Shown piece after piece: positions 1 through 9,000 of a stretch of 64,000 nt of DNA. Below the pieces are notes generated by a model. The model had not been told where the DNA came from, ran no database searches, and saw only the letters and a list, made by a program, of their open reading frames with translations. The stretch lies in assembly GCA_910587095.1 (NCBI GenBank), contig CAJUMJ010000046.1, forward strand, positions 25,150 to 89,149. Direction: 5' to 3'. Source of the DNA: an uncultured Lachnospiraceae bacterium (GTDB taxonomy: Bacteria; Bacillota; Clostridia; Lachnospirales; Lachnospiraceae). The translations under genes and the position numbers were made by a program. Position 1 is the stretch's first letter. Each line of letters starts with the position of its first letter.

Positions 1-1
1 C

Positions 2-655
2 CACACCTTCAACACACTTCATTCTACCGGAAAGCAGATTATATTGACATCGGATAAACCGCCAAAGGACATGGAAACTCTCGAAGAAAGATTCCGTTCC
101 AGGTTTGAGTGGGGATTGATCGCTGACATACAGCCTCCTGATTATGAAACCAGGATGGCCATTCTCAGAAGAAACGCGGAAAATTACATCAAGGAAATCG
201 ACGATGAAGTTTTGCGCTATATCGCAGATCACATCAAATCAAATATCAGGGAATTGGAAGGAGCTTTAAACAAAATTATCGCTTTCTCCAAATTAAATAA
301 TGTCGAAATTAACTTAGAATATGCCGAGGAAGCTTTAAAGGACATTATATACCCGGACAAGCACAGAGAAATCACTCCTTCTCTTATTATAGAAATTGTA
401 TCGGAACATTTTGGAGTCAGCCCGGAAGATATGTCTTCCAGAAAAAGAACCTCCGCATTTGTGGAGGCAAGGCAGGTAGCTATGTATCTTTGCAGAGAAT
501 TGACGTCCGCTCCCTTACAAGCCATAGCAAACGCCCTTGGAAAAAAGGATCACACTACTGTAATACACGGTATTGACAGAATTTCAGAAGAGATAGAAAC
601 AAACGAAGAATTAAAGAATAAAATTGACATCATCAAAAAAAAGATTCTTCCATGA
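2..655 (+). CDS. dnaA: Chromosomal replication initiator DnaA, C-terminal part
   Basis: Partial gene: the reading frame is open from base 2 and its 5' end lies outside the window. DnaA binds DnaA boxes at oriC and opens the duplex for replication. The visible part starts in the AAA+ domain (HTFNTLHSTGKQ, then the RSRFEWGL segment typical of DnaA). It ends with domain IV, the helix-turn-helix, containing SSRKRT and the signature GKKDHTTVIHGIDRI that contacts DnaA boxes. The TTG near position 44 is only an internal codon, because the conserved DnaA sequence continues upstream of it. It is followed by a box-containing intergenic region and dnaN, the usual order at Bacillota origins. Confidence 0.97.
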   Translation, partial: HTFNTLHSTGKQIILTSDKPPKDMETLEERFRSRFEWGLIADIQPPDYETRMAILRRNAENYIKEIDDEVLRYIADHIKSNIRELEGALNKIIAFSKLNNVEINLEYAEEALKDIIYPDKHREITPSLIIEIVSEHFGVSPEDMSSRKRTSAFVEARQVAMYLCRELTSAPLQAIANALGKKDHTTVIHGIDRISEEIETNEELKNKIDIIKKKILP

Positions 656-951
656 TAATCATCCACAAGAACTTAGACATGCCATGTAAATAACCTGTGG
701 ATACTCCTTAAATGACATTAATGTCGCTTAAGAACAGAACGAAGGACTGTCGATAACCTCCGGTTTATTCTGAGGTTACCAAAAGATTTCAACAATATAA
801 ATATTTTTAGAAACACTGATAAAATAAAAGAAAAACAGGGTTATACACAAATCTACATCTATTATTATGATGATTATGAATTAATTATATATTATTTAAC
901 CTATTGCAGGAATCCAAATTACCCACAATCAGGAAAGGAAGTTATTCGCAA
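656..951. promoter_or_regulatory. dnaA-dnaN intergenic region with DnaA boxes (probable part of oriC)
   Basis: A gene-free stretch of about 300 bases. It contains one exact DnaA box TTATACACA (841-849) and two one-mismatch boxes, TCATCCACA (659-667) and TGTGGATAC (696-704, opposite orientation). An imperfect palindrome centred on GACATTAATGTC spans 707-732, and a TAACCTC/GAGGTTA stem-loop spans 754-778. From about 780 the sequence becomes strongly AT-rich, as expected of an unwinding element. Regions flanking dnaA serve as oriC in many Bacillota. The upstream dnaA side is not visible, so whether this half alone is the origin cannot be judged. It must also hold the dnaN promoter. Confidence 0.7.
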
Positions 952-2061
952 ATGAAAATTATATGTTCAAAATCCAGCCTGTTAACCGGTGTACAGACAG
1001 TATCCAAAGCTGTCCCTAATAAAACTACCATGTCTATTCTTGAATGTATTTTGGTTGATACTACCAATGGGGAAATAAAATTAACCGCGAATGATATGGA
1101 ACTTGGAATTGAGACTGTTATTCAGGGAGAAATAATCGAACAGGGAACGATTGCTCTCGACGCAAAGATTTTTCTGGATATTGTCAGAAAACTTCCGGAT
1201 AACGATATCACAATCGTGACGGATGATTCCTATAAGACATCGATCACCTGTGAAAAAGCAAAATTTAATATTATAGGAAAGTCGGGAGAAGATTTTTCCT
1301 ATCTTCCTGAAATTGAAAAGAATGACTGTATAGTTGTCTCCCAGTTTACTTTGAAGGAAGTTGTCAGACAGACTATCTTCTCCATAGCGGACAACGAAAA
1401 CAACAAGTTGATGACCGGAGAGCTGTTTGAGATTGAGAATGATGTTCTAAAAGTTGTTTCTCTTGACGGTCATCGTATTTCTATCAGAAAAATTGGCCTC
1501 AAAAATACCTATAATAACAGGAAGGTAGTCGTTCCGGGAAAGACATTAAGTGAAATCAGCAAGATTTTGTCCGGTGATATGGATAAAGATGTACATATCT
1601 TTTTCACGGATAAGCATATTCTGTTCGAATTTGACGATACGGTAGTCGTTTCCAGACTAATTGAAGGCGAGTACTTCAAGATCGAACAGATGCTTTCAAG
1701 CGATTATGAGACAAAGATTATTATAAATAAAAAAGAACTTTTAAGTTGTATAGACAGAGCCACTCTTCTTGTGAAGGAGGGTGACAAGAAGCCTGTCATC
1801 ATTGATGTGAGAGATACTTCCATGCAGCTTAAGATGAATTCTACTGTGGGAAGCATGGATGAGGAAATTGATATTGAAAAGGAAGGAAAGGATATAAAGA
1901 TCGGATTTAATCCAAAGTTTTTGATCGATGCGCTTCGTGTGATTGAGGATGAGGAGATTGTGATTTATATGGTGAATCCGAAGGCTCCCTGTTTTATAAA
2001 GGATGAGGAGCAGACTTATATTTATATGATTCTTCCGGTGAATTTTATCAATGTCGATTAA
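952..2061 (+). CDS. dnaN: DNA polymerase III subunit beta (sliding clamp)
   Basis: DnaN forms the ring-shaped dimer that tethers DNA polymerase III to the template and recruits many repair factors. The frame opens at a TTG at 904, but the ATG at 952 gives the family's standard MKI start and has a purine-rich AGGAAAGGA upstream. That start yields 369 residues, the normal length. The protein shows the three-repeat clamp pattern, including LTANDMELGIE near residue 45 and a C-terminal YMILPVNF-type end, the usual clamp terminus. It sits between the origin region and yaaA in the standard order. Confidence 0.97.
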   Translation: MKIICSKSSLLTGVQTVSKAVPNKTTMSILECILVDTTNGEIKLTANDMELGIETVIQGEIIEQGTIALDAKIFLDIVRKLPDNDITIVTDDSYKTSITCEKAKFNIIGKSGEDFSYLPEIEKNDCIVVSQFTLKEVVRQTIFSIADNENNKLMTGELFEIENDVLKVVSLDGHRISIRKIGLKNTYNNRKVVVPGKTLSEISKILSGDMDKDVHIFFTDKHILFEFDDTVVVSRLIEGEYFKIEQMLSSDYETKIIINKKELLSCIDRATLLVKEGDKKPVIIDVRDTSMQLKMNSTVGSMDEEIDIEKEGKDIKIGFNPKFLIDALRVIEDEEIVIYMVNPKAPCFIKDEEQTYIYMILPVNFINVD

Positions 2062-2132
2062 CAAAATTTCAGATAGGCTGATGAAGAGTATTTTTTGGGT
2101 TGTAGATTTTTTTGTGTATAGGATGGAAAAAA

Positions 2133-2351
2133 ATGGAAATAATCAGGATCAGGGATGATTTTATTAAACTCGGTCAGGCTCTTAAACTGGCTGGTTTGGT
2201 GCAGTCGGGCGTAGATGCAAAGATGGAAATACAGGAAGGATTTGTTAAGGTAAACGGAAAAGTGGAAGTGCAGCGCGGTAAAAAAGTTCATCCCGGAGAT
2301 CTCATTGAATATGACGGACAGCAGATCAGGGTAGAAACGATTGCAAATTAA
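2133..2351 (+). CDS. yaaA: S4-domain RNA-binding protein YaaA family
   Basis: A 72-residue protein that is essentially a single S4 RNA-binding domain (LGQALKLAGLVQSGVDAK, then GFVKVNGKVE and KKVHPGDLIEY). Members of this family lie between dnaN and recF in most Bacillota, and the B. subtilis homologue has been linked to ribosome assembly. The frame extends upstream to a TTG at 2112, but the ATG at 2133 fits the conserved M-x-I-x-I start. It ends 12 bases before recF, so the two are probably co-transcribed and translated together. Confidence 0.9.
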   Translation: MEIIRIRDDFIKLGQALKLAGLVQSGVDAKMEIQEGFVKVNGKVEVQRGKKVHPGDLIEYDGQQIRVETIAN

Positions 2352-2363
2352 AATGAGGAAAAA

Positions 2364-3443
2364 ATGATTATAAAATCATTAGAATTGGCGGATTTTCGGA
2401 ATTACGATACTCTACATATTGATTTCAGCAAGGGAACAAACATTTTATATGGTGATAATGCCCAGGGGAAAACAAATATTTTAGAGGCAATTTTTATGTC
2501 GGCCACTACCAAGTCCCACAAGGGAAGCAAAGATAAGGATGTTGTCAACTTCAATAAAGAGGAATCCCATATAAGAACTTATCTGGAAAAAGACGGGACA
2601 GAAATTCGGGTAGATATGCACCTTCGCAAAAATAAGACGAAAGGAATCGCCATCGACGGACAAAAAATTAAAAAAGCGGCGGAGCTTCTAGGACTGTTAA
2701 ATGTGGTTTTCTTTTCTCCTGAGGATCTTTCTATCATTAAAAACGGGCCGGCGGAGAGAAGAAGATTTGTCGATATGGAGCTTTGTCAGCTCGATTCGTT
2801 TTATATTTATAACCTGAATCATTACAATAAGATTGTAAATCAGAGAAACAAGCTCCTAAAGGATATGTATTTTAATCCGTCTCTGAGAGAAACGCTGAAT
2901 ATATGGGATTCCCAGCTTGTCTCTTTCGGCAGTAAAATTATAGAGAGAAGAAAAATCTTTGTTGAACAGTTGAATGAAATTATTTATGGAATCCATAAAA
3001 GACTGTCAGGCGATAAGGAAGAACTTGTTATTAAATATGAACCAGATGTTTTTATTGAAGAGTATGAAAAATCTCTTTCTTCCTGTCAGGAGAGAGATAT
3101 CAAATTAAAACAGACTACAGTTGGGCCTCACAGGGATGATTTTTCTTTTATGGTGGGGGATATCGATATCAGAAAGTTTGGTTCTCAAGGTCAGCAGAGG
3201 ACGGCAGCGTTGTCTTTAAAGCTTTCGGAGATAGAGCTTGTAAAGAAAATCACAAAAGAGAATCCGGTTCTTCTTTTAGATGATGTCCTGTCAGAGCTTG
3301 ACAGTAACAGACAAAATTATTTGTTGAGCACTATTGGGGAAATACAGACGATTATTACCTGTACGGGATTAGACGAATTTGTCAATAACAGATTCGAAAT
3401 TGACAAGGTTTTCAGGATAGTAAACGGCAGTATTGCAGAATAG
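2364..3443 (+). CDS. recF: DNA replication and repair protein RecF
   Basis: An SMC-like ATPase of 359 residues that, with RecO and RecR, loads RecA onto gapped single-stranded DNA. It shows Walker A GDNAQGKT at residues 30-37, the ABC signature GSQGQQRT near residue 272 and Walker B LLLDDVLSELD near residue 302. The N-terminal MIIKSLELADFRNY is typical of RecF. The start ATG follows ATGAGG at short distance. It lies 15 bases upstream of gyrB in the origin operon. Confidence 0.97.
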   Translation: MIIKSLELADFRNYDTLHIDFSKGTNILYGDNAQGKTNILEAIFMSATTKSHKGSKDKDVVNFNKEESHIRTYLEKDGTEIRVDMHLRKNKTKGIAIDGQKIKKAAELLGLLNVVFFSPEDLSIIKNGPAERRRFVDMELCQLDSFYIYNLNHYNKIVNQRNKLLKDMYFNPSLRETLNIWDSQLVSFGSKIIERRKIFVEQLNEIIYGIHKRLSGDKEELVIKYEPDVFIEEYEKSLSSCQERDIKLKQTTVGPHRDDFSFMVGDIDIRKFGSQGQQRTAALSLKLSEIELVKKITKENPVLLLDDVLSELDSNRQNYLLSTIGEIQTIITCTGLDEFVNNRFEIDKVFRIVNGSIAE

Positions 3444-3458
3444 AGAGGTCAGATCAAA

Positions 3459-5399
3459 ATGGCAGATAACTTTGAAGAAATGAATAACACTGAGTATGGT
3501 GCGGATCAGATACAGATTTTGGAAGGTTTGGAAGCGGTGAGAAAAAGACCCGGTATGTATATCGGAAGTACTTCCCTTAGAGGTCTTCATCATTTGGTTT
3601 ATGAGATTGTTGACAATTCTGTAGATGAAGCGTTAGCCGGCGTGTGTACGGATATTTATGTGACGATTAATCAGGATAATTCCGTTACGGTGGAGGATAA
3701 CGGCCGCGGCATTCCTGTGGGGATTAATCACAAGGCAGGTATTCCTGCGGTGGAGGTAGTGTTTACGGTTCTTCATGCCGGCGGAAAATTTGGCGGCGGC
3801 GGATATAAGGTTTCCGGCGGTCTTCATGGCGTGGGAGCTTCTGTTGTGAACGCTCTTTCCGACTGGCTTGAGGTGGATATATGTCAGGAAGGTAAAATTT
3901 ATCATCAGCGCTATGAGAGAGGCCATTCATGTAACAAATTAAAGGTGATTGGAGACTGTGAACCCGGAAAAACAGGTACGAGAGTGCAGTTTAAGCCTGA
4001 TGCCACCATTTTTGAGGATACGGTATTTGAATACGATACGTTAAAGACAAGGCTTCGTGAGACGGCTTTTCTGACAAAAGGACTTAAAATTGTTTTAAGG
4101 GACGACAGGGGCGGACAGGAACATGAAAAGACTTTTCACTATGAGGGCGGTATCAAAGAATTTGTTACATACTTAAACCGTAGTAAGGAATTTTTGTATG
4201 AGCAGATTATGTATTTTGAGGGTATGAAAAACGGCGTTTATGTGGAAGTCGCTCTGCAGCACAACGATTCTTACAATGAGAGTGTTTATACCTTCGTAAA
4301 CAATATCAATACACCGGAAGGCGGTACCCATTTAGTAGGATTCAGAAATGCCTTGACAAAGACCTTTAATGATTATGCCAGAAACAATAAGCTTTTAAAG
4401 GACAGTGAACCGAATCTTTCGGGAGAAGATATCAGAGAAGGATTGACGGCAATTATCAGTGTGAAAATTGAAGATCCGCAGTTTGAGGGACAGACGAAGC
4501 AAAAACTCGGCAATTCGGAGGCGAGAGGCGCCGTAGACAATATTGTGAGCGAACAGCTTACTTATTTTCTAGAGCAGAATCCTTCCGTTGCAAAGATTAT
4601 ATGTGAAAAATCTATTTTGGCGCAGCGCGCGAGGGAAGCGGCCAGAAAGGCCAGGGATTTAACTAGAAGAAAGACGGCTCTCGAGGGAACTTCCCTTCCG
4701 GGAAAGCTTGCGGACTGTTCTGATAAAGATCCGAAAAACTGTGAGATTTATATTGTTGAGGGCGATTCAGCCGGGGGTTCCGCAAAGACGGCAAGAAGCC
4801 GTGCCACTCAGGCGATTCTGCCTCTTCGCGGAAAAATTTTGAACGTGGAGAAAGCGCGTCTTGACAAAATATATGGCAATGCGGAGATCAAGGCTATGAT
4901 CACTGCTTTCGGAACCGGTATTCATGAAGATTTTGATATATCCAAATTGCGCTATGACAAAATTATTATTATGACGGATGCGGACGTGGACGGCGCGCAT
5001 ATTGCTACTTTAATGCTCACTTTCATCTATCGTTTTATGCCGGAGCTTATCAAACAGGGTCATGTATACCTGGCAAAGCCGCCTCTATATAAGCTTGAGA
5101 AAAATAGACAGGTTTGGTATGCCTACAGTGACGATGAGCTTGAGAAGATTTTGGCGGAGGTAGGACGCGACCAGAATAATAAGATTCAGCGTTATAAAGG
5201 GCTGGGAGAGATGGATGCGGACCAGCTATGGGAGACTACCATGGATCCCGAGAGAAGAATACTTCTCCGCGTCAATTTAAACGAGGAAGAGGAGTCTGAA
5301 GTAGACCTTACTTTTAATACTTTAATGGGAGATAAGGTGGAGCCGAGAAGAATTTTCATAGAAGAAAACGCGAAGTTTGTGAAAAATTTAGATATCTAA
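3459..5399 (+). CDS. gyrB: DNA gyrase subunit B
   Basis: The 646-residue ATPase subunit of the type IIA topoisomerase that introduces negative supercoils using ATP. Domains in order: a GHKL ATPase fold (DNSVDEALAG near residue 50, GGLHGVGASV near 121), a transducer domain, and the TOPRIM domain with EGDSAGGSAK near 432 and DADVDGAHI near 506. It ends with the QRYKGLGEMD segment that contacts GyrA. RBS-like GAGAGGTC precedes the ATG. Length and motifs are those of gyrase rather than topoisomerase IV, and adjacency to recF and gyrA supports this. Confidence 0.97.
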   Translation: MADNFEEMNNTEYGADQIQILEGLEAVRKRPGMYIGSTSLRGLHHLVYEIVDNSVDEALAGVCTDIYVTINQDNSVTVEDNGRGIPVGINHKAGIPAVEVVFTVLHAGGKFGGGGYKVSGGLHGVGASVVNALSDWLEVDICQEGKIYHQRYERGHSCNKLKVIGDCEPGKTGTRVQFKPDATIFEDTVFEYDTLKTRLRETAFLTKGLKIVLRDDRGGQEHEKTFHYEGGIKEFVTYLNRSKEFLYEQIMYFEGMKNGVYVEVALQHNDSYNESVYTFVNNINTPEGGTHLVGFRNALTKTFNDYARNNKLLKDSEPNLSGEDIREGLTAIISVKIEDPQFEGQTKQKLGNSEARGAVDNIVSEQLTYFLEQNPSVAKIICEKSILAQRAREAARKARDLTRRKTALEGTSLPGKLADCSDKDPKNCEIYIVEGDSAGGSAKTARSRATQAILPLRGKILNVEKARLDKIYGNAEIKAMITAFGTGIHEDFDISKLRYDKIIIMTDADVDGAHIATLMLTFIYRFMPELIKQGHVYLAKPPLYKLEKNRQVWYAYSDDELEKILAEVGRDQNNKIQRYKGLGEMDADQLWETTMDPERRILLRVNLNEEEESEVDLTFNTLMGDKVEPRRIFIEENAKFVKNLDI

Positions 5400-5432
5400 T
5401 TGGGTTTTGGGCGATCAGAAATGGAGAAAAAA

Positions 5433-8012
5433 ATGGATGATAAGATTTTTGACAAGATAGAGGACGTCGATCTTAAAAAGAAAATGGAAGATTCTTATAT
5501 CGACTATGCTATGAGTGTTATCGCTGCCCGTGCGCTGCCTGATGTGAGAGACGGTCTAAAGCCCGTGCAGCGCCGCGTTCTTTATTCCATGATTGAGTTG
5601 AATAACGGACCGGATAAGCCTCACAGAAAGAGCGCTCGTATTGTCGGCGATACCATGGGTAAATATCATCCTCACGGAGACAGTTCTATTTACGGAGCGT
5701 TAGTAAACATGGCGCAGGACTGGTCTACCAGGTATCCTTTGGTGGACGGTCACGGCAACTTCGGTTCCATGGACGGGGACGGGGCGGCGGCTATGCGTTA
5801 CACGGAAGCGCGTCTGAGCAAAATTTCCATGGAGCTTCTGGCCGATATCAACAAGAATACTGTGGATTTTGTACCGAACTTTGACGATACGGAAAAAGAA
5901 CCTGTTGTTTTGCCGAGCCGCTATCCGAATCTTCTTGTAAACGGCACGACGGGTATAGCGGTAGGTATGGCTACCAATATTCCTCCTCACAATTTGAGAG
6001 AAGTTGTCAGCGCCGTAGTAAAGATTATTCAGAATCAGATTGATGAGGACAGGCAGACTGATATGGAGGAAATTTTGGAGATTGTCAAGGCTCCTGACTT
6101 TCCTACCGGAGGCATCATTTTAGGAACGAGAGGAGCGGAGGAGGCTTACCGTACCGGGCGTGGCAAGGTGAGAGTGCGCGCCGTCACGGATATTGAGACG
6201 ATGGATAACGGAAAGACCCGTATTATTGTGACGGAGCTTCCCTATATGGTAAATAAAGCGAATCTGATTCTGAAAATTGCCGATCTGGTGAAATTAAAGA
6301 AGATTGAGGGCATCACGGATCTGCGGGATGAGACGAACCGCGAGGGCATGAGAATCGTCATTGAGCTGAGAAAAGACGCAAATGCCAATGTAATTTTAAA
6401 TCAGCTTTATAAGCATACGCAGCTTCAGGATTCCTTTGGCGTGATTATGTTGGCTCTTGTAAATAACCAGCCGAAGGTAATGAACCTTTTGGATATGCTC
6501 AACTATTATCTGGATCACCAGAAGGATGTGGTGACCAGAAGAACAAAATATGATCTGAACAAAGCGGAGGAGAGGGATCATATTTTACAGGGACTGCTTA
6601 TCGCTTTGGATAATATTGACGAAGTGATCCATATTATGAGAAGCAGCCGTACTACTCCTATCGCGAAGGAAAGATTGATGGAGAGGTTTGGGCTTTCCGA
6701 ATTGCAGGCACAGGCGATCGCGGATATGCGTCTGCGCGCACTGACAGGTCTGGAGAGGGAGAAGCTTGAGAACGAACATGAAGAACTTCTCAAAAAGATT
6801 CAGGAGTTAAAGGCAATTTTGGCGGATGAAAAGCTGCTCCTTGGCGTTATAAAGGACGAGATGCTTCTTACTGCTGAGAAGTATGGGGATGACAGAAGAA
6901 GCAAAATCGGATATGACGTTTACGATATCAATATGGAAGATTTGATTCCAAGGGACAACACCGTGATTGCCATGACAAGCCTTGGCTATATCAAACGCAT
7001 GACGGTGGATAATTTTAAATCCCAAAACCGCGGCGGTAAGGGTATTAAGGGGATGCAGACCATCGAGGAAGATTATATTGAGGATCTTCTGATGACTACA
7101 ACCCATCACTATCTCATGTTTTTTACGAATTATGGACGTGTTTACCGTTTAAAGGCTTATGAGATACCGGAGGCAAGCCGTACGGCGAGGGGTATCGCCA
7201 TTGTCAATATTTTGCAGTTAAATCCGGGTGAAAAAATAACGGCTATGATACCTATCAAAGATTATGAGGAGAATAAAAATCTCTTTATGGTGACAAAGAA
7301 AGGTATCGTGAAAAAAACCTCTGTCATGGAATTCAGCAATGTCAGAAAAAATGGGCTGGCGGCTATTAACCTGCGGGATGATGACGAACTGATTGAGGTG
7401 AAAATTACGTCCGAGGAGACGGATATTTTCCTTGTGACAAAGCATGGTATGTGTATACGCTTTAAGGAGACAGATGTAAGACCTACCGGAAGATCCTCTA
7501 TAGGCGTTATTGGTATGAATTTATCCGACGGCGATGAGATTGTAGGTATGCAGCTCGATCATCAAGGTGATTCTCTTCTGATCGTATCGGAAAACGGCAT
7601 GGGTAAGAGAACCGATCTGGATGAATTTACGCTCCAGAAACGTGGCGGTAAGGGTTTGAAATGTTATAAGATCATGGAAAAGACAGGCTACGTGATCGGC
7701 GTAAAAGCAGTGAATGACGACCATGAGATCATGATGATTACAGACGGGGGAATTATCATTCAGCTTCGCATGGATGAAATATCCAAGTTAAAGAGAATCA
7801 CATCAGGCGTGAAGATGATCAATCTCGATGAAGGTATGAAGGTTGCAAAGATAGCAAAAGTACGGGAAAAAATCAGTAACGGGGAAGAAGAGTTTGAGAA
7901 TATTGACGACGCCATGGAGGAGATACCCGAGGAGGAAAAGTATAATATTCCAGAGGATATTGATGACGGAAAAGAATTGAATATTCCAATAGAAGAAAAC
8001 GAAGAACAGTAA
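5433..8012 (+). CDS. gyrA: DNA gyrase subunit A
   Basis: The 859-residue breakage-reunion subunit. The frame opens at 5400 immediately after the gyrB stop, and ATGs lie at 5421 and 5433. I prefer 5433, because GGAG sits six bases upstream and the protein then begins MDDKIFDK like its relatives. The catalytic tyrosine is Y123 in AAMRYTEARLS. The quinolone-determining segment reads HPHGDSSIYG, with Ser84 and Gly88. The C-terminal half contains the beta-pinwheel repeats, with the GyrA-box-like QNRGGKG near residue 530. The protein ends in a roughly 45-residue acidic tail rich in Glu and Asp. A hairpin follows directly. Confidence 0.96.
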   Translation: MDDKIFDKIEDVDLKKKMEDSYIDYAMSVIAARALPDVRDGLKPVQRRVLYSMIELNNGPDKPHRKSARIVGDTMGKYHPHGDSSIYGALVNMAQDWSTRYPLVDGHGNFGSMDGDGAAAMRYTEARLSKISMELLADINKNTVDFVPNFDDTEKEPVVLPSRYPNLLVNGTTGIAVGMATNIPPHNLREVVSAVVKIIQNQIDEDRQTDMEEILEIVKAPDFPTGGIILGTRGAEEAYRTGRGKVRVRAVTDIETMDNGKTRIIVTELPYMVNKANLILKIADLVKLKKIEGITDLRDETNREGMRIVIELRKDANANVILNQLYKHTQLQDSFGVIMLALVNNQPKVMNLLDMLNYYLDHQKDVVTRRTKYDLNKAEERDHILQGLLIALDNIDEVIHIMRSSRTTPIAKERLMERFGLSELQAQAIADMRLRALTGLEREKLENEHEELLKKIQELKAILADEKLLLGVIKDEMLLTAEKYGDDRRSKIGYDVYDINMEDLIPRDNTVIAMTSLGYIKRMTVDNFKSQNRGGKGIKGMQTIEEDYIEDLLMTTTHHYLMFFTNYGRVYRLKAYEIPEASRTARGIAIVNILQLNPGEKITAMIPIKDYEENKNLFMVTKKGIVKKTSVMEFSNVRKNGLAAINLRDDDELIEVKITSEETDIFLVTKHGMCIRFKETDVRPTGRSSIGVIGMNLSDGDEIVGMQLDHQGDSLLIVSENGMGKRTDLDEFTLQKRGGKGLKCYKIMEKTGYVIGVKAVNDDHEIMMITDGGIIIQLRMDEISKLKRITSGVKMINLDEGMKVAKIAKVREKISNGEEEFENIDDAMEEIPEEEKYNIPEDIDDGKELNIPIEENEEQ

Positions 8013-8024
8013 AAAAGACAAATC

Positions 8025-8063
8025 ATATACCTCAGGAAAGTAAATTTTCTTGAGGTATATATT
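8025..8063 (+). terminator. Hairpin terminator after gyrA
   Basis: An inverted repeat, ATATACCTCAGGAAA pairing with TTTTCTTGAGGTATAT, with a short loop and then ATTTTA. It starts 12 bases after the gyrA stop and probably ends the origin operon. Confidence 0.75.
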
Positions 8064-8082
8064 TTAGGAGTAAGATAAAACC

Positions 8083-8961
8083 GTGAAAGATTATAAAATA
8101 GCTGTTATCGGCGATATCCATGGCAATCATGCAGGTCTTGAAAAATGTTTGGAACATGCCTTGAAACAGAATCCGGATGAATTTTTGTTTCTCGGAGATT
8201 ATATCAGCGATTGTCCTAATCCTCAAAAAACCATGAAGCTTGTATATGAGATGGATAGGAATTATGTATGTCGGTTTATCCGTGGCAACCGGGAAGATTA
8301 TATGCTAAATCACAGAAAAAATCCGGGCGAACGCTGGACATACTCTTCTGCGAGCGGCAGTCTCCTGTACACATATGAAAATTTAACGGAAAAAGATTTT
8401 CGTTTTTTTGAAAGTCTCGATATTAAAGGATTTTATGAAAAGGCAGGTTATCCGTCTTTTCGGTATTGTCATGGTTCCTTTGTCCGTTCAAATGAGATTC
8501 TTGAACCTGATGGTGAAAATACGGCGCATCTTATGAAAAATCTGGATGTGGATTTGCTTGTATCGGGACATGTGCACTTTCAGGAAGAGAGAATTTACGA
8601 CGGTAAAAAATTAGTACATCCCGGCGCCGTGGGCGTTTCCTGGTATTTTAACGGAAGAACACAGTATATGATGCTTCACGGAGCAAAATCAGGTTGGGAG
8701 GCGGAATTTTTTCGGTTGGATTATGACGTGGAAAAGATGGTGAAAGAATTTGAGACTTCCGGTTTAAACCAAAAAGCGCCGGCCTGGTCAAAAATTACGA
8801 TCCATACTTTGAGGACAGGAAGTGACCAGAATCTAAACTGTTTAAATTATGCCAAAGAGCTTTGCCAAAGAGCTCAAGGAACCGTCATATGGCCGGATAT
8901 TCCTGAAGAATACTGGAGCGAGGCACTAAAAAAATTTGGAATAGAAGATTATCGAAAATAA
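8083..8961 (+). CDS. Calcineurin-like metallophosphoesterase
   Basis: A 292-residue cytoplasmic protein of the calcineurin-like phosphoesterase superfamily, closest in pattern to the YfcE/MJ0936-type. Metal-binding motifs are seen in order: GDIHGN at residues 9-14, LGDY near 39, GNRED near 68 and GHVHF near 164. The substrate is not evident; relatives hydrolyse phosphodiesters or phosphomonoesters. The start is a GTG preceded by AGGAG. The C-terminal 80 residues past the phosphoesterase core have no motif I recognise. It is a single gene, bounded by the gyrA terminator and a bidirectional terminator. Confidence 0.85.
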   Translation: MKDYKIAVIGDIHGNHAGLEKCLEHALKQNPDEFLFLGDYISDCPNPQKTMKLVYEMDRNYVCRFIRGNREDYMLNHRKNPGERWTYSSASGSLLYTYENLTEKDFRFFESLDIKGFYEKAGYPSFRYCHGSFVRSNEILEPDGENTAHLMKNLDVDLLVSGHVHFQEERIYDGKKLVHPGAVGVSWYFNGRTQYMMLHGAKSGWEAEFFRLDYDVEKMVKEFETSGLNQKAPAWSKITIHTLRTGSDQNLNCLNYAKELCQRAQGTVIWPDIPEEYWSEALKKFGIEDYRK

Positions 8962-8963
8962 AA

Positions 8964-9000
8964 AGAGCTCCCGCTTCGAGAAACGGGAACTCTCATTTTT
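8964..9000. terminator. Bidirectional terminator between convergent genes
   Basis: Stem AGAGCTCCCG / CGGGAACTCT with a ten-base loop, flanked by AAAA on one side and TTTTT on the other. It can therefore serve both the + strand phosphoesterase gene and the - strand XRE gene that ends here. Confidence 0.8.
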
